Below the pieces are notes generated by a model that saw only the letters and a program-made list of their open reading frames with translations, made no database searches and was not told where the DNA came from. DNA of 37,465 bases from Tepidibacillus decaturensis. Its GTDB lineage: Bacteria > Bacillota > Bacilli > Tepidibacillales > Tepidibacillaceae. The stretch is taken from assembly GCF_001561915.1 (NCBI RefSeq), contig NZ_LSKU01000001.1, positions 1,761,074 to 1,798,538 of the forward strand, read 5' to 3'. Made by a program: the position numbers and the translations under genes. Positions 1-8,720 of the stretch are shown here, piece after piece. Position 1 is the stretch's first letter; each line of letters begins with the position of its first letter.

Positions 1-10
1 ACCATGAAAA

Positions 11-45
11 GAACCTGACAAACGAATTGTCAGGTTCTTGTTTTT
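11..45 (+). terminator. Rho-independent terminator of an upstream gene
   Basis: A perfect 10-bp stem (GAACCTGACA at 11-20 with its complement at 28-37) closes a 7-nt loop and is followed by TTGTTTTT. It would end a plus-strand transcript that begins outside the window. The A-run before the stem means it might also work weakly on the other strand. Confidence 0.85.
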
Positions 46-140
46 ATATAGGATTTTCATCTATTTTAAAGAATATTTTTCTAGTATCTTTGAAAAAATA
101 GTATCGTGCTTCAACTAAGAATGAAGGATGTGTTTTAAAC

Positions 141-1391
141 TTGTCCTCCCAAAAACCAACTGGAATGACCGTTTTAGCCATTGGGTCCATTCCTCTTATT
201 ATGACATTAGGCAATTCTATGTTAATTCCCATATTACCGAAAATGAAATCAGAATTGGACTTATCCCAATTTCAAGTCAGCTTGACAATTACCGTTTTTT
301 CTATAGCGGCAGCGATTACAATACCCATCTTAGGTTATCTATCTGACCGACTTTCTAAAAAAACAATTATCTTACCGGCTTTATTTCTTTATGGATTGGG
401 TGGATTTTTAGCTGGAGCTGCGGCAGCTTGGTTTACTAAGCCATTTTTTTGGATAGTAATGGGACGCGCTTTACAAGGCATTGGTGCAGCTGGAACGGCT
501 CCAATTGCCATGGCATTAACAGGTGATTTGTTTAAAGGTGGGGCACAGAGCAAAGTACTTGGCCTTGTAGAAGCTTCCAATGGATTTGGAAAGGTTCTAT
601 CCCCTATTGTCGGTTCCTTATTAGCTTTAATTTCCTGGTATGCCGTTTTTTGGGCTTTCCCGGCATTTTGCTCTGTTTCTATTCTATTAACCTGGATTTT
701 CATTAGAGAAAATCCCAAAAAACAACCTCCTCCTTTAGGACAGTATGTAAAAGGATTATTTTCTGTCTTTAAACATGAAGGAAGATGGCTATTTGTTACC
801 TACCTAGCAGGTGCTACAGGTCTTTTCACATTGTTTGGAATCCTTTTTTATTTATCGGACACTTTGGAAAAAAAATATCATATTGATGGGGTTATTAAAG
901 GTCTCATTCTTGCAATCCCCTTATTATTTATGATGACGACAGCATATATCACAGGTAGCAAAATTAAGAAAAAATTTTATCTGATGAAATCTTTAATTGT
1001 TATCGGATTAATTTTAATGACGATTTCTTTTGCTACGCTTATCTTTTTCACAAAACTCATCCCTTTTATTGCTGTATTAGTGATCAGCAGCGTTGGTACC
1101 GGAATGGTTCTCCCCTGTTTAAATAGCTTTATTACAGGTTCTGTGGAAAAAACAAGAAGAGGGTTCGTTACCTCTTTATATGGATCAGTTCGCTTCTTAG
1201 GAGTTGCTTTTGGCCCTCCAGTTTTTGGTTGGTTGATGGAATGGTCAAGAACAGGGATGTTTTTAAGTACAGCAGGTTTAACATTCATCGTTGCTATTTT
1301 ATCTTTGGCCATGATTCATGTAAAACCACAATCCCCTTCATCAGAAGAGATTGAAAGCTTGTTTCAAAAATTAAAAATTCATTTTGAATAA
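141..1391 (+). CDS. MFS transporter, drug-efflux-like (DHA1 type)
   Basis: The 416-aa protein consists almost wholly of hydrophobic segments, about twelve, as expected of a major facilitator superfamily carrier in the cytoplasmic membrane. The loop after segment 2 carries the MFS signature [10 protein letters not shown] at residues 65-74. A glycine/alanine-rich stretch with an R-x-x-Q-G-x-G-A-A motif follows in segment 4, as in proton-coupled drug exporters. The start is TTG: the frame is closed by a stop at 99-101, there is no earlier start codon, and AAGGATG lies about 10 nt upstream. Family resemblance is to Bacillus YfmO/Bcr-like exporters; the substrate cannot be read from sequence. It is followed 92 nt later by a small unrecognised gene on the same strand, with a half-copy of a dispersed palindrome between them. 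Confidence 0.85.
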   Translation: MSSQKPTGMTVLAIGSIPLIMTLGNSMLIPILPKMKSELDLSQFQVSLTITVFSIAAAITIPILGYLSDRLSKKTIILPALFLYGLGGFLAGAAAAWFTKPFFWIVMGRALQGIGAAGTAPIAMALTGDLFKGGAQSKVLGLVEASNGFGKVLSPIVGSLLALISWYAVFWAFPAFCSVSILLTWIFIRENPKKQPPPLGQYVKGLFSVFKHEGRWLFVTYLAGATGLFTLFGILFYLSDTLEKKYHIDGVIKGLILAIPLLFMMTTAYITGSKIKKKFYLMKSLIVIGLILMTISFATLIFFTKLIPFIAVLVISSVGTGMVLPCLNSFITGSVEKTRRGFVTSLYGSVRFLGVAFGPPVFGWLMEWSRTGMFLSTAGLTFIVAILSLAMIHVKPQSPSSEEIESLFQKLKIHFE

Positions 1392-1413
1392 AAAATAAGG
1401 TAAGAAATACACT

Positions 1414-1445
1414 ACCAAAAGTCGCTGCTTATGGAATATACAAAC
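1414..1445 (+). repeat. Half copy of dispersed palindromic repeat
   Basis: The right arm GGAATATACAAAC (1433-1445) is identical to the right arm of the full palindrome at 4968-5009. The central part (CCAAAAG..GC..CTTAT) is also recognisable, but the left arm has been lost. It sits between the MFS gene and the 90-aa gene. Confidence 0.65.
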
Positions 1446-1483
1446 TCCCAATAAACTTGCAATAGAAAAAGGAGGAAAATATT

Positions 1484-1756
1484 TTGCAAATCTATTTCTC
1501 CCCAGAATTGATTGCACAAGATACCCAAATTTTAAATATCGTAGACCAAAACCAAAAAGCGGTGGGATTTGTAACCATCATTTTCAACCAAAACAAAATT
1601 TACGTTCATGGAAACCTTGAAGAAGGTGGGGTTGAAGGAGATTTTAAGGATCTGATTAAGCCTTACTTAGGAGGATTTAAAAAAGTAAAGTCAGAGGCTG
1701 ATATTTATGCCTATTTATCGGTAGGAGGGAAAAAAATCCAATTGGAAGAAAATTAA
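1484..1756 (+). CDS. Hypothetical 90-aa protein
   Basis: I do not recognise this 90-residue protein. It is a plausible real gene because it has an excellent ribosome site (AAAGGAGGAAA) about 6 nt before a TTG start and does not overlap its neighbours. It has no signal peptide or membrane segment. Residues 1-60 alternate hydrophobic and polar residues (for example FVTIIF, KIYVHG), suggesting a small beta-rich fold; the rest is lysine- and glutamate-rich. It lies between the MFS gene and the tripartite transporter permease, all on the plus strand, but no shared role can be inferred. Confidence 0.6.
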   Translation: MQIYFSPELIAQDTQILNIVDQNQKAVGFVTIIFNQNKIYVHGNLEEGGVEGDFKDLIKPYLGGFKKVKSEADIYAYLSVGGKKIQLEEN

Positions 1757-1837
1757 AAAACACTTCCCAAAAAATAGGCACACTCCTGCTTTTCTAGGTG
1801 AATATCCTATCCCTGAACAGTATATGGGGGTGTAACA

Positions 1838-3835
1838 ATGGATATTTTTCTACAACTTTTTGAACCAGTAAATCTTTTTGTCATGGCAATCGGTGTTTTG
1901 CTTGGCATCATTATTGGTGCTCTACCAGGGCTTACTCCAACAATGGGTGTGGCGATGGCGATTCCCTTTACATTCTCTTTGCCTGCTGAATATGGGCTGC
2001 TTTTATTAGGTGGCATATACAGTGGTGCCGTGTATGGTGGTTCTATTCCTGCCATCTTGTTTAATATTCCCGGTGCTCCTGCTTCTGTTGCCACAACCTT
2101 TGAAGGATACCCAATGGCACAAAAAGGTGAAGCGAAAAAAGCACTAGAGCTTTCTACAATTTCCTCGACAATAGGTGGAATACTGGGAATGCTCCTTTTA
2201 TTGTATTTCGCACCTGTTTTCTCTGATTTTTCCTTACGTTTTGGAGCCACTGAAAATTTTTGGATCGCCATTTTTGGAATTACCATCATTGCAGTGATTT
2301 CTGATGGTTCAAGTATTAAAAATATGATCGGCGGTGCGGTTGGGATTCTCATTTCTATGATTGGGATTCATTCAATGACTGGAATGCCTCGTTTTACGTT
2401 TGGCATGAGTTCTTTTGTAGGAGGATTAAATGTCGTTTCCATTTTGATTGGACTCTTCGCCTTTCCTCAAGCATTGCGCTTAATTGAAAACTTGAGAAAT
2501 CATCAACAAGGAAGCCAAATTTATCGATATTCTAGTTCAAAAAAAACTTCGCTTCTTTCTTCTTTTGCCGATGTCTTTAAAAACCTTAAAGCATTGTCAC
2601 TAGGAAGCATTGTAGGGCTGATTGTTGGCGTTGCTCCAGGTGCAGGTGGAAATGTTGCAAGCATTATGGCTTATAATGAACTAAAGCGATTCTCGAAAAA
2701 TAAAGAAGCCTTTGGCAAAGGAAATAAAGAAGGCATTATCGCATCGGAAAGTGCCAATAACGCTGAAGTTGGCGGTGCACTGATCCCCTTATTGACATTA
2801 GGGATTCCCGGATCACCCACATCAGCCATTTTTTTAGGTGGATTAATGATCCATGGAATTTGGCCTGGTCGGGATTTATTCGTCCAACATGCAGAGGTTG
2901 CTAATCTATTCCTTTATGGCATGTTAGTGATTCAAATTCTTCTCTTGTTGATTGGGTTGATTGCAATTCGTTACTTGAGTAAGTTGGTGAACGTCCCCAA
3001 TTATTTTATGGCCCCGGTGATTATCTCTTTCTCCATCATTGGCGCCTACACAACTCAAAATAACACCTTCGATATTTATTCCATGGTGATCATTGGAATC
3101 TTCATGTATCTCTTTCAAAAATTCGATTTTTCCCCTGCTCCAGTTGCTTTAGGATTTATCTTGGGGCCTATTGCAGAAGAGGGACTTCTACAAGGCATAG
3201 CCTTAGGGGAATCCGATGGATCTATTTTTCACTATTTCACCACAGGAATTTATAATTGGATACTCATTTCCCTCACCATCTTAACCATATCCTATTCCTT
3301 ATGGCAATCTTTTAAGAAAAAAGATCGTATAAAGGAAAAAAGAGACATTTCCTTTTCACTGGATTCACTTCTTACCTGGCAAGGAATTTCATGGTTAATT
3401 TTTAGCGTACTCACATTAGTTGCTATTTACAATGTTAGGTCATTAGCTTTTGAAATGAAGCTCTTCCCACTGATTACACTATCTTTACTGCTTCTTTTTA
3501 ATATGATTCAGATTGTGAAATTGATCTTAAACTCTCATATCAAAAGGATAACCGATCATGAGCGAACCCCATTAAATACCATCTATTTTTTAACGTTTAT
3601 TTCTGTCATTAGCTTATTAACGGATATTTTAGGTTTCTATACTCAAGTCTTAATTTTAATGATTTCTGTTCCATTTTATGTATATTTACAAAGAAAAAGA
3701 ATTACCAATCTCTATCAGATTATGTTTATCTCTACTTCCTTTACTTTAATCATGTATCTGGTTTTTTCAGGTTTGATCAAAGTACCTCTCCCAAGTGGCT
3801 TGGCACTAAACTTATTAAACTTCTTTTTAAGGTAA
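1838..3835 (+). CDS. Tripartite tricarboxylate transporter permease, TctA-TctB fusion
   Basis: Residues 1-500 are a complete TctA large permease. The duplicated hallmark loops are visible: ALPGLTPTMG near residue 30 with YGGSIPAILFNIPG after it, and the second repeat VGVAPGAGGNVAS plus LTLGIPGSPTSA. Normal TctA proteins end near residue 500. This one continues for about 165 residues with four more hydrophobic segments, ending in LIKVPLPSG, the typical ending of the small TctB subunit. I therefore read it as both membrane subunits in one chain. The family uses a cation gradient with a periplasmic-type binding protein to import carboxylates. The ATG has GGGGGTG 5 nt upstream. The binding protein gene lies convergently just downstream. 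Confidence 0.88.
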   Translation: MDIFLQLFEPVNLFVMAIGVLLGIIIGALPGLTPTMGVAMAIPFTFSLPAEYGLLLLGGIYSGAVYGGSIPAILFNIPGAPASVATTFEGYPMAQKGEAKKALELSTISSTIGGILGMLLLLYFAPVFSDFSLRFGATENFWIAIFGITIIAVISDGSSIKNMIGGAVGILISMIGIHSMTGMPRFTFGMSSFVGGLNVVSILIGLFAFPQALRLIENLRNHQQGSQIYRYSSSKKTSLLSSFADVFKNLKALSLGSIVGLIVGVAPGAGGNVASIMAYNELKRFSKNKEAFGKGNKEGIIASESANNAEVGGALIPLLTLGIPGSPTSAIFLGGLMIHGIWPGRDLFVQHAEVANLFLYGMLVIQILLLLIGLIAIRYLSKLVNVPNYFMAPVIISFSIIGAYTTQNNTFDIYSMVIIGIFMYLFQKFDFSPAPVALGFILGPIAEEGLLQGIALGESDGSIFHYFTTGIYNWILISLTILTISYSLWQSFKKKDRIKEKRDISFSLDSLLTWQGISWLIFSVLTLVAIYNVRSLAFEMKLFPLITLSLLLLFNMIQIVKLILNSHIKRITDHERTPLNTIYFLTFISVISLLTDILGFYTQVLILMISVPFYVYLQRKRITNLYQIMFISTSFTLIMYLVFSGLIKVPLPSGLALNLLNFFLR

Positions 3836-3918
3836 GTGAAAACCCACAAAAGCAATGACTTCCTTCGAACATATTTCGATTATTTTTGTGGAATCTCATA
3901 AATAATGAAAGAAAATTT

Positions 3919-3956
3919 AAGAGGAAAGCAATAGTTGATCTTTCCTCTTTTTATTT
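3919..3956. terminator. Bidirectional terminator between convergent TctAB and TctC genes
   Basis: AAGAGGAAAG (3919-3928) pairs with CTTTCCTCTT (3940-3949) around an 11-nt loop. A T-rich tract follows on the plus strand and A-rich sequence precedes it, so both convergent transcripts could stop here. A weaker imperfect repeat (CCACAAAA at 3844 with TTTTGTGG at 3884) lies just upstream. Confidence 0.75.
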
Positions 3957-3960
3957 CTTA

Positions 3961-4935
3961 CTACTCATTGATATTAACGCTTTTGATTAATTTTTCATAA
4001 AGGCCTTTTCTCATTTCAAATTCTTTCTTCACTTCTTCATGGTTTAAAATCAATAAATCAGCGCCGGCCTTTTTCATATCCTCTAAGAAATTAGGGTCTT
4101 TCATGATTTGCAAAAATCCTTCTTCTAGTTTTTTAATGATCTCTTCTGGTGTACCTTTTCGTGCAGCAATCCCTCTGTCTGTACTTATGATCACTTCTGG
4201 ATAACCTAATTCAGTAAAAGTAGGAACATTGGAAACTAATGGATGCCGTTCTTTTGTTGCAATCGCTAAAATTCGTACTTGATCCCCTAGACGATACATA
4301 TCCGATAAGTTGCCAGATACTAAATCCGTTTGTTTTCCTAGTAACGCTGCAATCGATTCCGAAGCACCTTTATAGGGAATATCTTTTAAATCAATGGATG
4401 CAGATTTTTCTAATAATAACATTCCCATATGTTGCCCTACAAATTTTCCCGCCGTTCCTACTGTAAGAACCCCTGGAGATTTTTGTGCTTTTTCGATCAG
4501 ATCTTTAAGATCCTTGATTGGACTATCTGGCGTTACGACAAAAACCGTTGGATCTTGGCCCCAGTTAATAATTGGCTCAAAATCATCTACTGAAAAAGCC
4601 GTTTGACCAACAAGAGGTTGAGTAATGATATGGGGTAAATTATAGGCTGTTAAGGTATATCCATCTGGTGAAACGGTTGAGAAGGAATTCCAACCGACAG
4701 ATCCTCCACCTCCCGGTTTATTTACGATCACTAATTCTTGCCCTAAATATTTACTTGCATATTTGGAAATGATTCTCGCTTGAGTATCTGTTGCAGCACC
4801 AGGTGTGAAAGAAACAATCAATTGAATCGGCTTATTTGGAAAATTATCTACGGTACCATTTGAATTAGAGCATCCACTAACGATTGTAAGGACCAGTATC
4901 AAAACAATAGAAATCATAAACAGTTTGAACTTCAC
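3961..4935 (-). CDS. Tripartite tricarboxylate transporter substrate-binding lipoprotein (TctC/BugT family)
   Basis: The 324-aa protein starts with a lipoprotein signal: a KFK-charged n-region, a hydrophobic core, and the lipobox VSGC with Cys22 as lipidation site. The mature part has the Bug/TctC pattern: PNKPIQLIVSFTPGAATD in the first strand-helix, NKPGGGGSVGWN, an ITQP loop and a DIPYKGASE segment. Its role is to capture a carboxylate outside the membrane and hand it to TctA/TctB. The start has AGAGGTG about 7 nt upstream. It is convergent with the fused permease rather than co-directional, so the two halves of the system must be transcribed separately. The substrate is unknown. Confidence 0.9.
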   Translation of the reverse strand: MKFKLFMISIVLILVLTIVSGCSNSNGTVDNFPNKPIQLIVSFTPGAATDTQARIISKYASKYLGQELVIVNKPGGGGSVGWNSFSTVSPDGYTLTAYNLPHIITQPLVGQTAFSVDDFEPIINWGQDPTVFVVTPDSPIKDLKDLIEKAQKSPGVLTVGTAGKFVGQHMGMLLLEKSASIDLKDIPYKGASESIAALLGKQTDLVSGNLSDMYRLGDQVRILAIATKERHPLVSNVPTFTELGYPEVIISTDRGIAARKGTPEEIIKKLEEGFLQIMKDPNFLEDMKKAGADLLILNHEEVKKEFEMRKGLYEKLIKSVNINE

Positions 4936-4967
4936 ATATCAACACCTCTTCTTTAATGTGTCAAATG

Positions 4968-5009
4968 GTTTGTATATTCCAAAAGCAGTGGCTTTAGGAA
5001 TATACAAAC
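4968..5009. repeat. Full 42-bp palindromic repeat
   Basis: GTTTGTATATTCC (4968-4980) is exactly complementary to GGAATATACAAAC (4997-5009). Between them AAAGC and GCTTT also pair, leaving an AGTG loop, so the unit could fold almost end to end. It has no T-tract, so it is not a standard terminator. Related copies occur at 1414-1445 and 15408-15444, both intergenic. Confidence 0.8.
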
Positions 5010-5049
5010 TTATTACATCCTATGATATGTATCCGCCCATTTTTTGGTG

Positions 5050-5661
5050 TTATTTCTTACGAATATTTATAGATTGAATCACTACAACATTAGGATGAAG
5101 GGTGAAATGATAAATAAAATCAACGATTTTCCCTACAATCCATTGGGAAAGAATCGCCTGAATAATGATTTGCCAAGCAATAATGGATGCGGTAAGAAGA
5201 AAGATCGATCCATTGATCCAAAAAAGCGGTTTTCCTGGCGTTGTGTTCCTATATTTTGCGATAATTAAAGCAAGAACACCTACACCACCATTAGAAACTC
5301 CTTGTCTTAACAAAATCCCTACACCAAACCCTAAGATGATGGATCCAATGAAAAGATCACCCCAAACATTGGTATATTCCCTTAACCATGGTGCATCAAA
5401 TAGATGAATGGTTAAAGATGCTACTGAAATGCTGTATATGGTACCAATCGCACTAGAACTCCCTAACCATTTTATCCCTGCAAGGAGCATTGAAAAATTA
5501 ACAAACCATAAAGCAAATCCTACAGGAACTTGAAACAAATAATTGAGTAGAACTGCTAACCCCCCTGCCCCTCCGGATGGAATGTTATTTGGAAATAGAA
5601 AAACATCCATCGCGATTCCTTGGATGATCGCGCCAATCGTTATTATAGTATAAGTTTTCAT
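5050..5661 (-). CDS. YitT-family membrane protein, short form
   Basis: The 203-aa protein has about five hydrophobic segments and the YitT_membrane (DUF161) signatures: FLFPNNIPSGGAGGLAVLL near the N-terminus and the second half-repeat GILLRQGVSNGGVGVLALII. The usual YitT proteins are about 280 aa because a soluble DUF2179 domain follows; here the chain ends after the membrane part with a short basic tail (INIRKK). The function of the family is not established. GAGG lies 8 nt before the ATG. It follows the ilv-leu terminator and precedes the TctC gene by 114 nt on the same strand, with the palindromic repeat between them. Confidence 0.75.
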   Translation of the reverse strand: MKTYTIITIGAIIQGIAMDVFLFPNNIPSGGAGGLAVLLNYLFQVPVGFALWFVNFSMLLAGIKWLGSSSAIGTIYSISVASLTIHLFDAPWLREYTNVWGDLFIGSIILGFGVGILLRQGVSNGGVGVLALIIAKYRNTTPGKPLFWINGSIFLLTASIIAWQIIIQAILSQWIVGKIVDFIYHFTLHPNVVVIQSINIRKK

Positions 5662-5756
5662 AGCTTTTTCCTCATTTTCTTTTAATGGTAAAGAAAGTCC
5701 TTTGGTTCAATATCCATTCTATGTAGACAAGGGGACTACCATAACCTTTAGCGTTT

Positions 5757-5784
5757 AAAAAAAATACCCTAAGAAGTTAGGGTA
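5757..5784 (-). terminator. Rho-independent terminator of the ilv-leu operon
   Basis: On the minus strand TACCCTAA and TTAGGGTA form an 8-bp stem with a 4-nt loop (5765-5784), followed by eight T residues (complement of 5757-5764). It lies 47 nt after the leuB stop codon. Confidence 0.9.
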
Positions 5785-5831
5785 AAAAGATTCTATAATT
5801 ATTTTTACAATGGACTCAATAAACTCAGAAA

Positions 5832-6923
5832 TTAAGAGATAAACTCCCCTTTTAGCACTTGAACTACTAAATCCCCCATTTCTTTTGTCCCTGTAAGTTT
5901 AGTGGATTCTATTTTATTTGTAGCTAAGTCTTTTGTACGATAACCTGCTTGCAAAACATGATCCACGGCTTGCTCAATTTGTGTAGCGGCTTCATTCATA
6001 TGAAAGGAGTATTTTAACATCATGGCTAATGACAAGATTGTGGCTAAGGGATTAGCAATGCCAAGTCCCGCAATATCTGGAGCAGAACCATGAATCGGTT
6101 CATACATGGCCACTTTTTCAGTTCCGATGCTAGCAGAAGGAAGCATACCGATCGAGCCAGTTAACATTGCTGCTTCATCACTTAATATATCACCAAACAT
6201 ATTTTCAGTCACAATCACATCAAATTGTTTAGGATTACGAATCAGTTGCATGGCACAATTATCTACCAACACATGCTGCACCTCTACTTCGGGATATTCT
6301 TTAGCCATGGTATTGACGATCTTTCGCCATACTCTTGAGGACTCTAGAATATTTGCTTTGTCAACAGAGGCTAGCTTTTTGTTCCTTTTCATCGCTGTTT
6401 CAAAACCAAGGCGAATAATTCGCTCCATTTCTTCTTCGGTGTAAGTGAGCGTATCTGACACTTTGATTCCTTTTTCAGTCATTACTTTTGTTCGCTCACC
6501 GAAATAAATTCCTCCCGTTAATTCTCGGATTACTAGTAAATCTACTCCTTGAATCACTTCAGGTTTAATCGTTGATGCTTCAACCAGAGGGTCATATACT
6601 TTCACTGGACGAAGGTTGCTAAATAGCTTTAATTCCTTTCTTAAACCAAGTAATGCTTTTTCGGGTCTACTTTCACCAGGTAGATCATCCCATTTTGGGC
6701 CACCAACAGCTCCTAATAAAACAGCGTCGCTTTGTAAACAATGTTCAAGAGTAGTATCTGGTAATGGCTCTCCAAAGTGATCAATCGCATAACCACCAAC
6801 AGGATATTCATTCACCTCAAAGAGCATATGATATTGTTCCCCAATTACTTTTAATACTTTTAGCGCTTCTACCATAATCTCTGGTCCGATTCCATCTCCA
6901 GGCAATACTGCGATTTTAGGCAT
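5832..6923 (-). CDS. leuB: 3-isopropylmalate dehydrogenase
   Basis: This enzyme oxidises and decarboxylates 3-isopropylmalate with NAD+ to 2-oxoisocaproate, the third reaction of leucine synthesis. The 363-aa length is normal. Visible hallmarks are LPGDGIGPE at the N-terminus, [11 protein letters not shown] near residue 75, the arginine-rich substrate region ([21 protein letters not shown]), the KANIL and DNCAMQL segments, and the metal/NAD region [13 protein letters not shown] followed by [12 protein letters not shown]. The ATG lies inside the end of leuD (8-nt overlap) with GGAGG about 7 nt before it, consistent with translational coupling. It is the last gene of the operon. Confidence 0.97.
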   Translation of the reverse strand: MPKIAVLPGDGIGPEIMVEALKVLKVIGEQYHMLFEVNEYPVGGYAIDHFGEPLPDTTLEHCLQSDAVLLGAVGGPKWDDLPGESRPEKALLGLRKELKLFSNLRPVKVYDPLVEASTIKPEVIQGVDLLVIRELTGGIYFGERTKVMTEKGIKVSDTLTYTEEEMERIIRLGFETAMKRNKKLASVDKANILESSRVWRKIVNTMAKEYPEVEVQHVLVDNCAMQLIRNPKQFDVIVTENMFGDILSDEAAMLTGSIGMLPSASIGTEKVAMYEPIHGSAPDIAGLGIANPLATILSLAMMLKYSFHMNEAATQIEQAVDHVLQAGYRTKDLATNKIESTKLTGTKEMGDLVVQVLKGEFIS

Positions 6924-7413
6924 TCATAATCCTCCTTTTCACGTAGGAAATCAATCCACCAGCATTGATTAATTCTTGCATAAATTCAGGAAAAGGTGTA
7001 GAAGAATAGCTTTTTCCCTTTGTTACATTTTGAATCAGTCCTGTCTCAACCTCAATTACAAACTGATCCCCTTCTTCTGCTTCTTTGGCTGCTTCAGGTG
7101 ACTCTAATATAGGTAAGCCTATATTGATCGCATTGCGATAAAAGATTCGTGCAAAGGATTCTGCAACCACACAGGAAATTCCTGCAGCTTTAATTGAAAT
7201 CGGAGCATGTTCTCTAGAACTACCGCAACCAAAGTTTTTGCCAGCCACAAGAATATCCCCTTGTTTTACTTTTTGCGAAAAGGCGGCATCTGCATCCTCC
7301 ATACAATGAAGAGCTAGCTCTTCAGGTGAAGTTGAATTTAAATATCTAGCAGGGATAATGACATCAGTATCTACATCATCTCCGAATTTCCACACGTTTC
7401 CTTCCAATCGCAT
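6916..7413 (-). CDS. leuD: 3-isopropylmalate dehydratase small subunit (short type)
   Basis: LeuD supplies the swivelling domain that completes the isomerase active site with LeuC, converting 2- to 3-isopropylmalate. At 165 aa it is clearly shorter than the roughly 199-aa LeuD of Bacillus subtilis. It has the pattern of the archaeal/clostridial small subunit: [20 protein letters not shown] at the start and the active-site loop [14 protein letters not shown]. It starts immediately after the leuC stop and overlaps leuB by 8 nt. The large subunit next door belongs to the matching short class, so the pair appears to have a common origin. Confidence 0.95.
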   Translation of the reverse strand: MRLEGNVWKFGDDVDTDVIIPARYLNSTSPEELALHCMEDADAAFSQKVKQGDILVAGKNFGCGSSREHAPISIKAAGISCVVAESFARIFYRNAINIGLPILESPEAAKEAEEGDQFVIEVETGLIQNVTKGKSYSSTPFPEFMQELINAGGLISYVKRRIMNA

Positions 7414-8694
7414 TTAGGCCACCTCCCCTGGTTTTATAACTTCTTCTGGACTAGCAATTCTTCCTTTCACTGCCGAAGCTGCTGCCACATAAGGACTTGC
7501 TAAATATACCTCAGATTCAGGATGTCCCATCCTTCCGACAAAGTTCCGATTTGTTGTAGAGATCGCTCGCTCCCCTTTTGCTAGAATTCCCATGTGACCA
7601 CCTAAACAGGGTCCACAGGTTGGGGTGCTAACAGCAGCACCAGCAGTAATAAAGATTTCAATTAATCCTTCTTTCATCGCTTGAAGGTAAATATTTTGGC
7701 TTCCAGGGAAGACGATTAAACGTACATTTGGGTTCACCTTTTGTCCTTTTAGTACCTGTGCAGCAGCACGTAAATCTTCTAATCTACCATTTGTACAAGA
7801 ACCAATCACCACTTGATCCACCCAGATTTCCCCTACTTCACTAATCGGATGAGTATTTTCTGGTAAATGTGGGAAGGCAATCGTTGGTTCGATTTTAGAT
7901 ACATCGAAATCGTACTCTTCAATATATTTTGCATCGACATCACTATAGAACAATTTGAATGGTCGTTTAGCTCGATCTCTTACATAATGAAGAGTCACCT
8001 CGTCAGGTTCAATCAATCCTACTTTTGCCCCTGCTTCAATCGCCATATTTGACATGGTAAAGCGATTATCCATCGAAAGCTTTCGAATGGTCTCCCCTAC
8101 AAATTCCATTGCTTGATATCTAGCACCATCTACGCCTATTTTTCCTATGGTGTGTAAAATTAAATCCTTTCCTCCAACAAATGGATTAAGTTTTCCATGG
8201 TAATGGAATTTGATCGTTTCAGGAACTTTGAACCATGTTTCCCCTGTGGCCATAGCTGCAGCCATATCTGTACTTCCTACACCAGTGGCAAAAGCACCTA
8301 ATGCCCCGTATGTACAGGTATGGGAGTCAGCCCCAATTACAATGTCCCCAGGAAGGACGAGACCTTTTTCAGGTAAAATAACATGTTCAATCCCCATTTC
8401 ACCAATCTCGAAATAGTTCTTAATTTGTTTATCATAAGCAAAATCGCGCATTTGCTTAGATAATTCTGCTGATTTTATATCTTTGGCTGGAACAAAATGA
8501 TCGGGTACAAGCACCACTTTCTCCTTATCAAAGACTTCGTTTACACCTAATTTATTAAATTCCTGAATAGCTACAGGTGCTGTGACATCATTTCCTAATA
8601 CAACATCTGTTTTTACTTTGATGAGTTGCCCTGGTTCTACTTCTTTCAAGCCAGCTCCATTTGCCAATAACTTTTCTGCTAATGTCATCCCCAT
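7414..8694 (-). CDS. leuC: 3-isopropylmalate dehydratase large subunit (short type)
   Basis: This is the aconitase-type subunit that carries the 4Fe-4S cluster of isopropylmalate isomerase. At 426 aa it matches the archaeal/clostridial (homoaconitase-like) class rather than the roughly 470-aa bacterial LeuC. The three cluster cysteines are visible in [10 protein letters not shown] and in [12 protein letters not shown]. The [20 protein letters not shown] segment is the conserved substrate region. The ATG has GGAGAG 6 nt upstream and lies 26 nt after leuA. The enzyme needs an intact iron-sulfur cluster and acts in the cytoplasm with LeuD. Confidence 0.96.
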   Translation of the reverse strand: MGMTLAEKLLANGAGLKEVEPGQLIKVKTDVVLGNDVTAPVAIQEFNKLGVNEVFDKEKVVLVPDHFVPAKDIKSAELSKQMRDFAYDKQIKNYFEIGEMGIEHVILPEKGLVLPGDIVIGADSHTCTYGALGAFATGVGSTDMAAAMATGETWFKVPETIKFHYHGKLNPFVGGKDLILHTIGKIGVDGARYQAMEFVGETIRKLSMDNRFTMSNMAIEAGAKVGLIEPDEVTLHYVRDRAKRPFKLFYSDVDAKYIEEYDFDVSKIEPTIAFPHLPENTHPISEVGEIWVDQVVIGSCTNGRLEDLRAAAQVLKGQKVNPNVRLIVFPGSQNIYLQAMKEGLIEIFITAGAAVSTPTCGPCLGGHMGILAKGERAISTTNRNFVGRMGHPESEVYLASPYVAAASAVKGRIASPEEVIKPGEVA

Positions 8695-8720
8695 CTTTAT
8701 CTCTCCTATCCATAGTATTT

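Noticed and set aside
44-232. 62-codon minus-strand open frame at the left edge
   Set aside because: Overlaps the MFS gene start on the other strand and shows no recognisable protein or ribosome site.
4968-5009. Palindrome as terminator of the YitT gene
   Set aside because: No T-tract on either strand after the stem.
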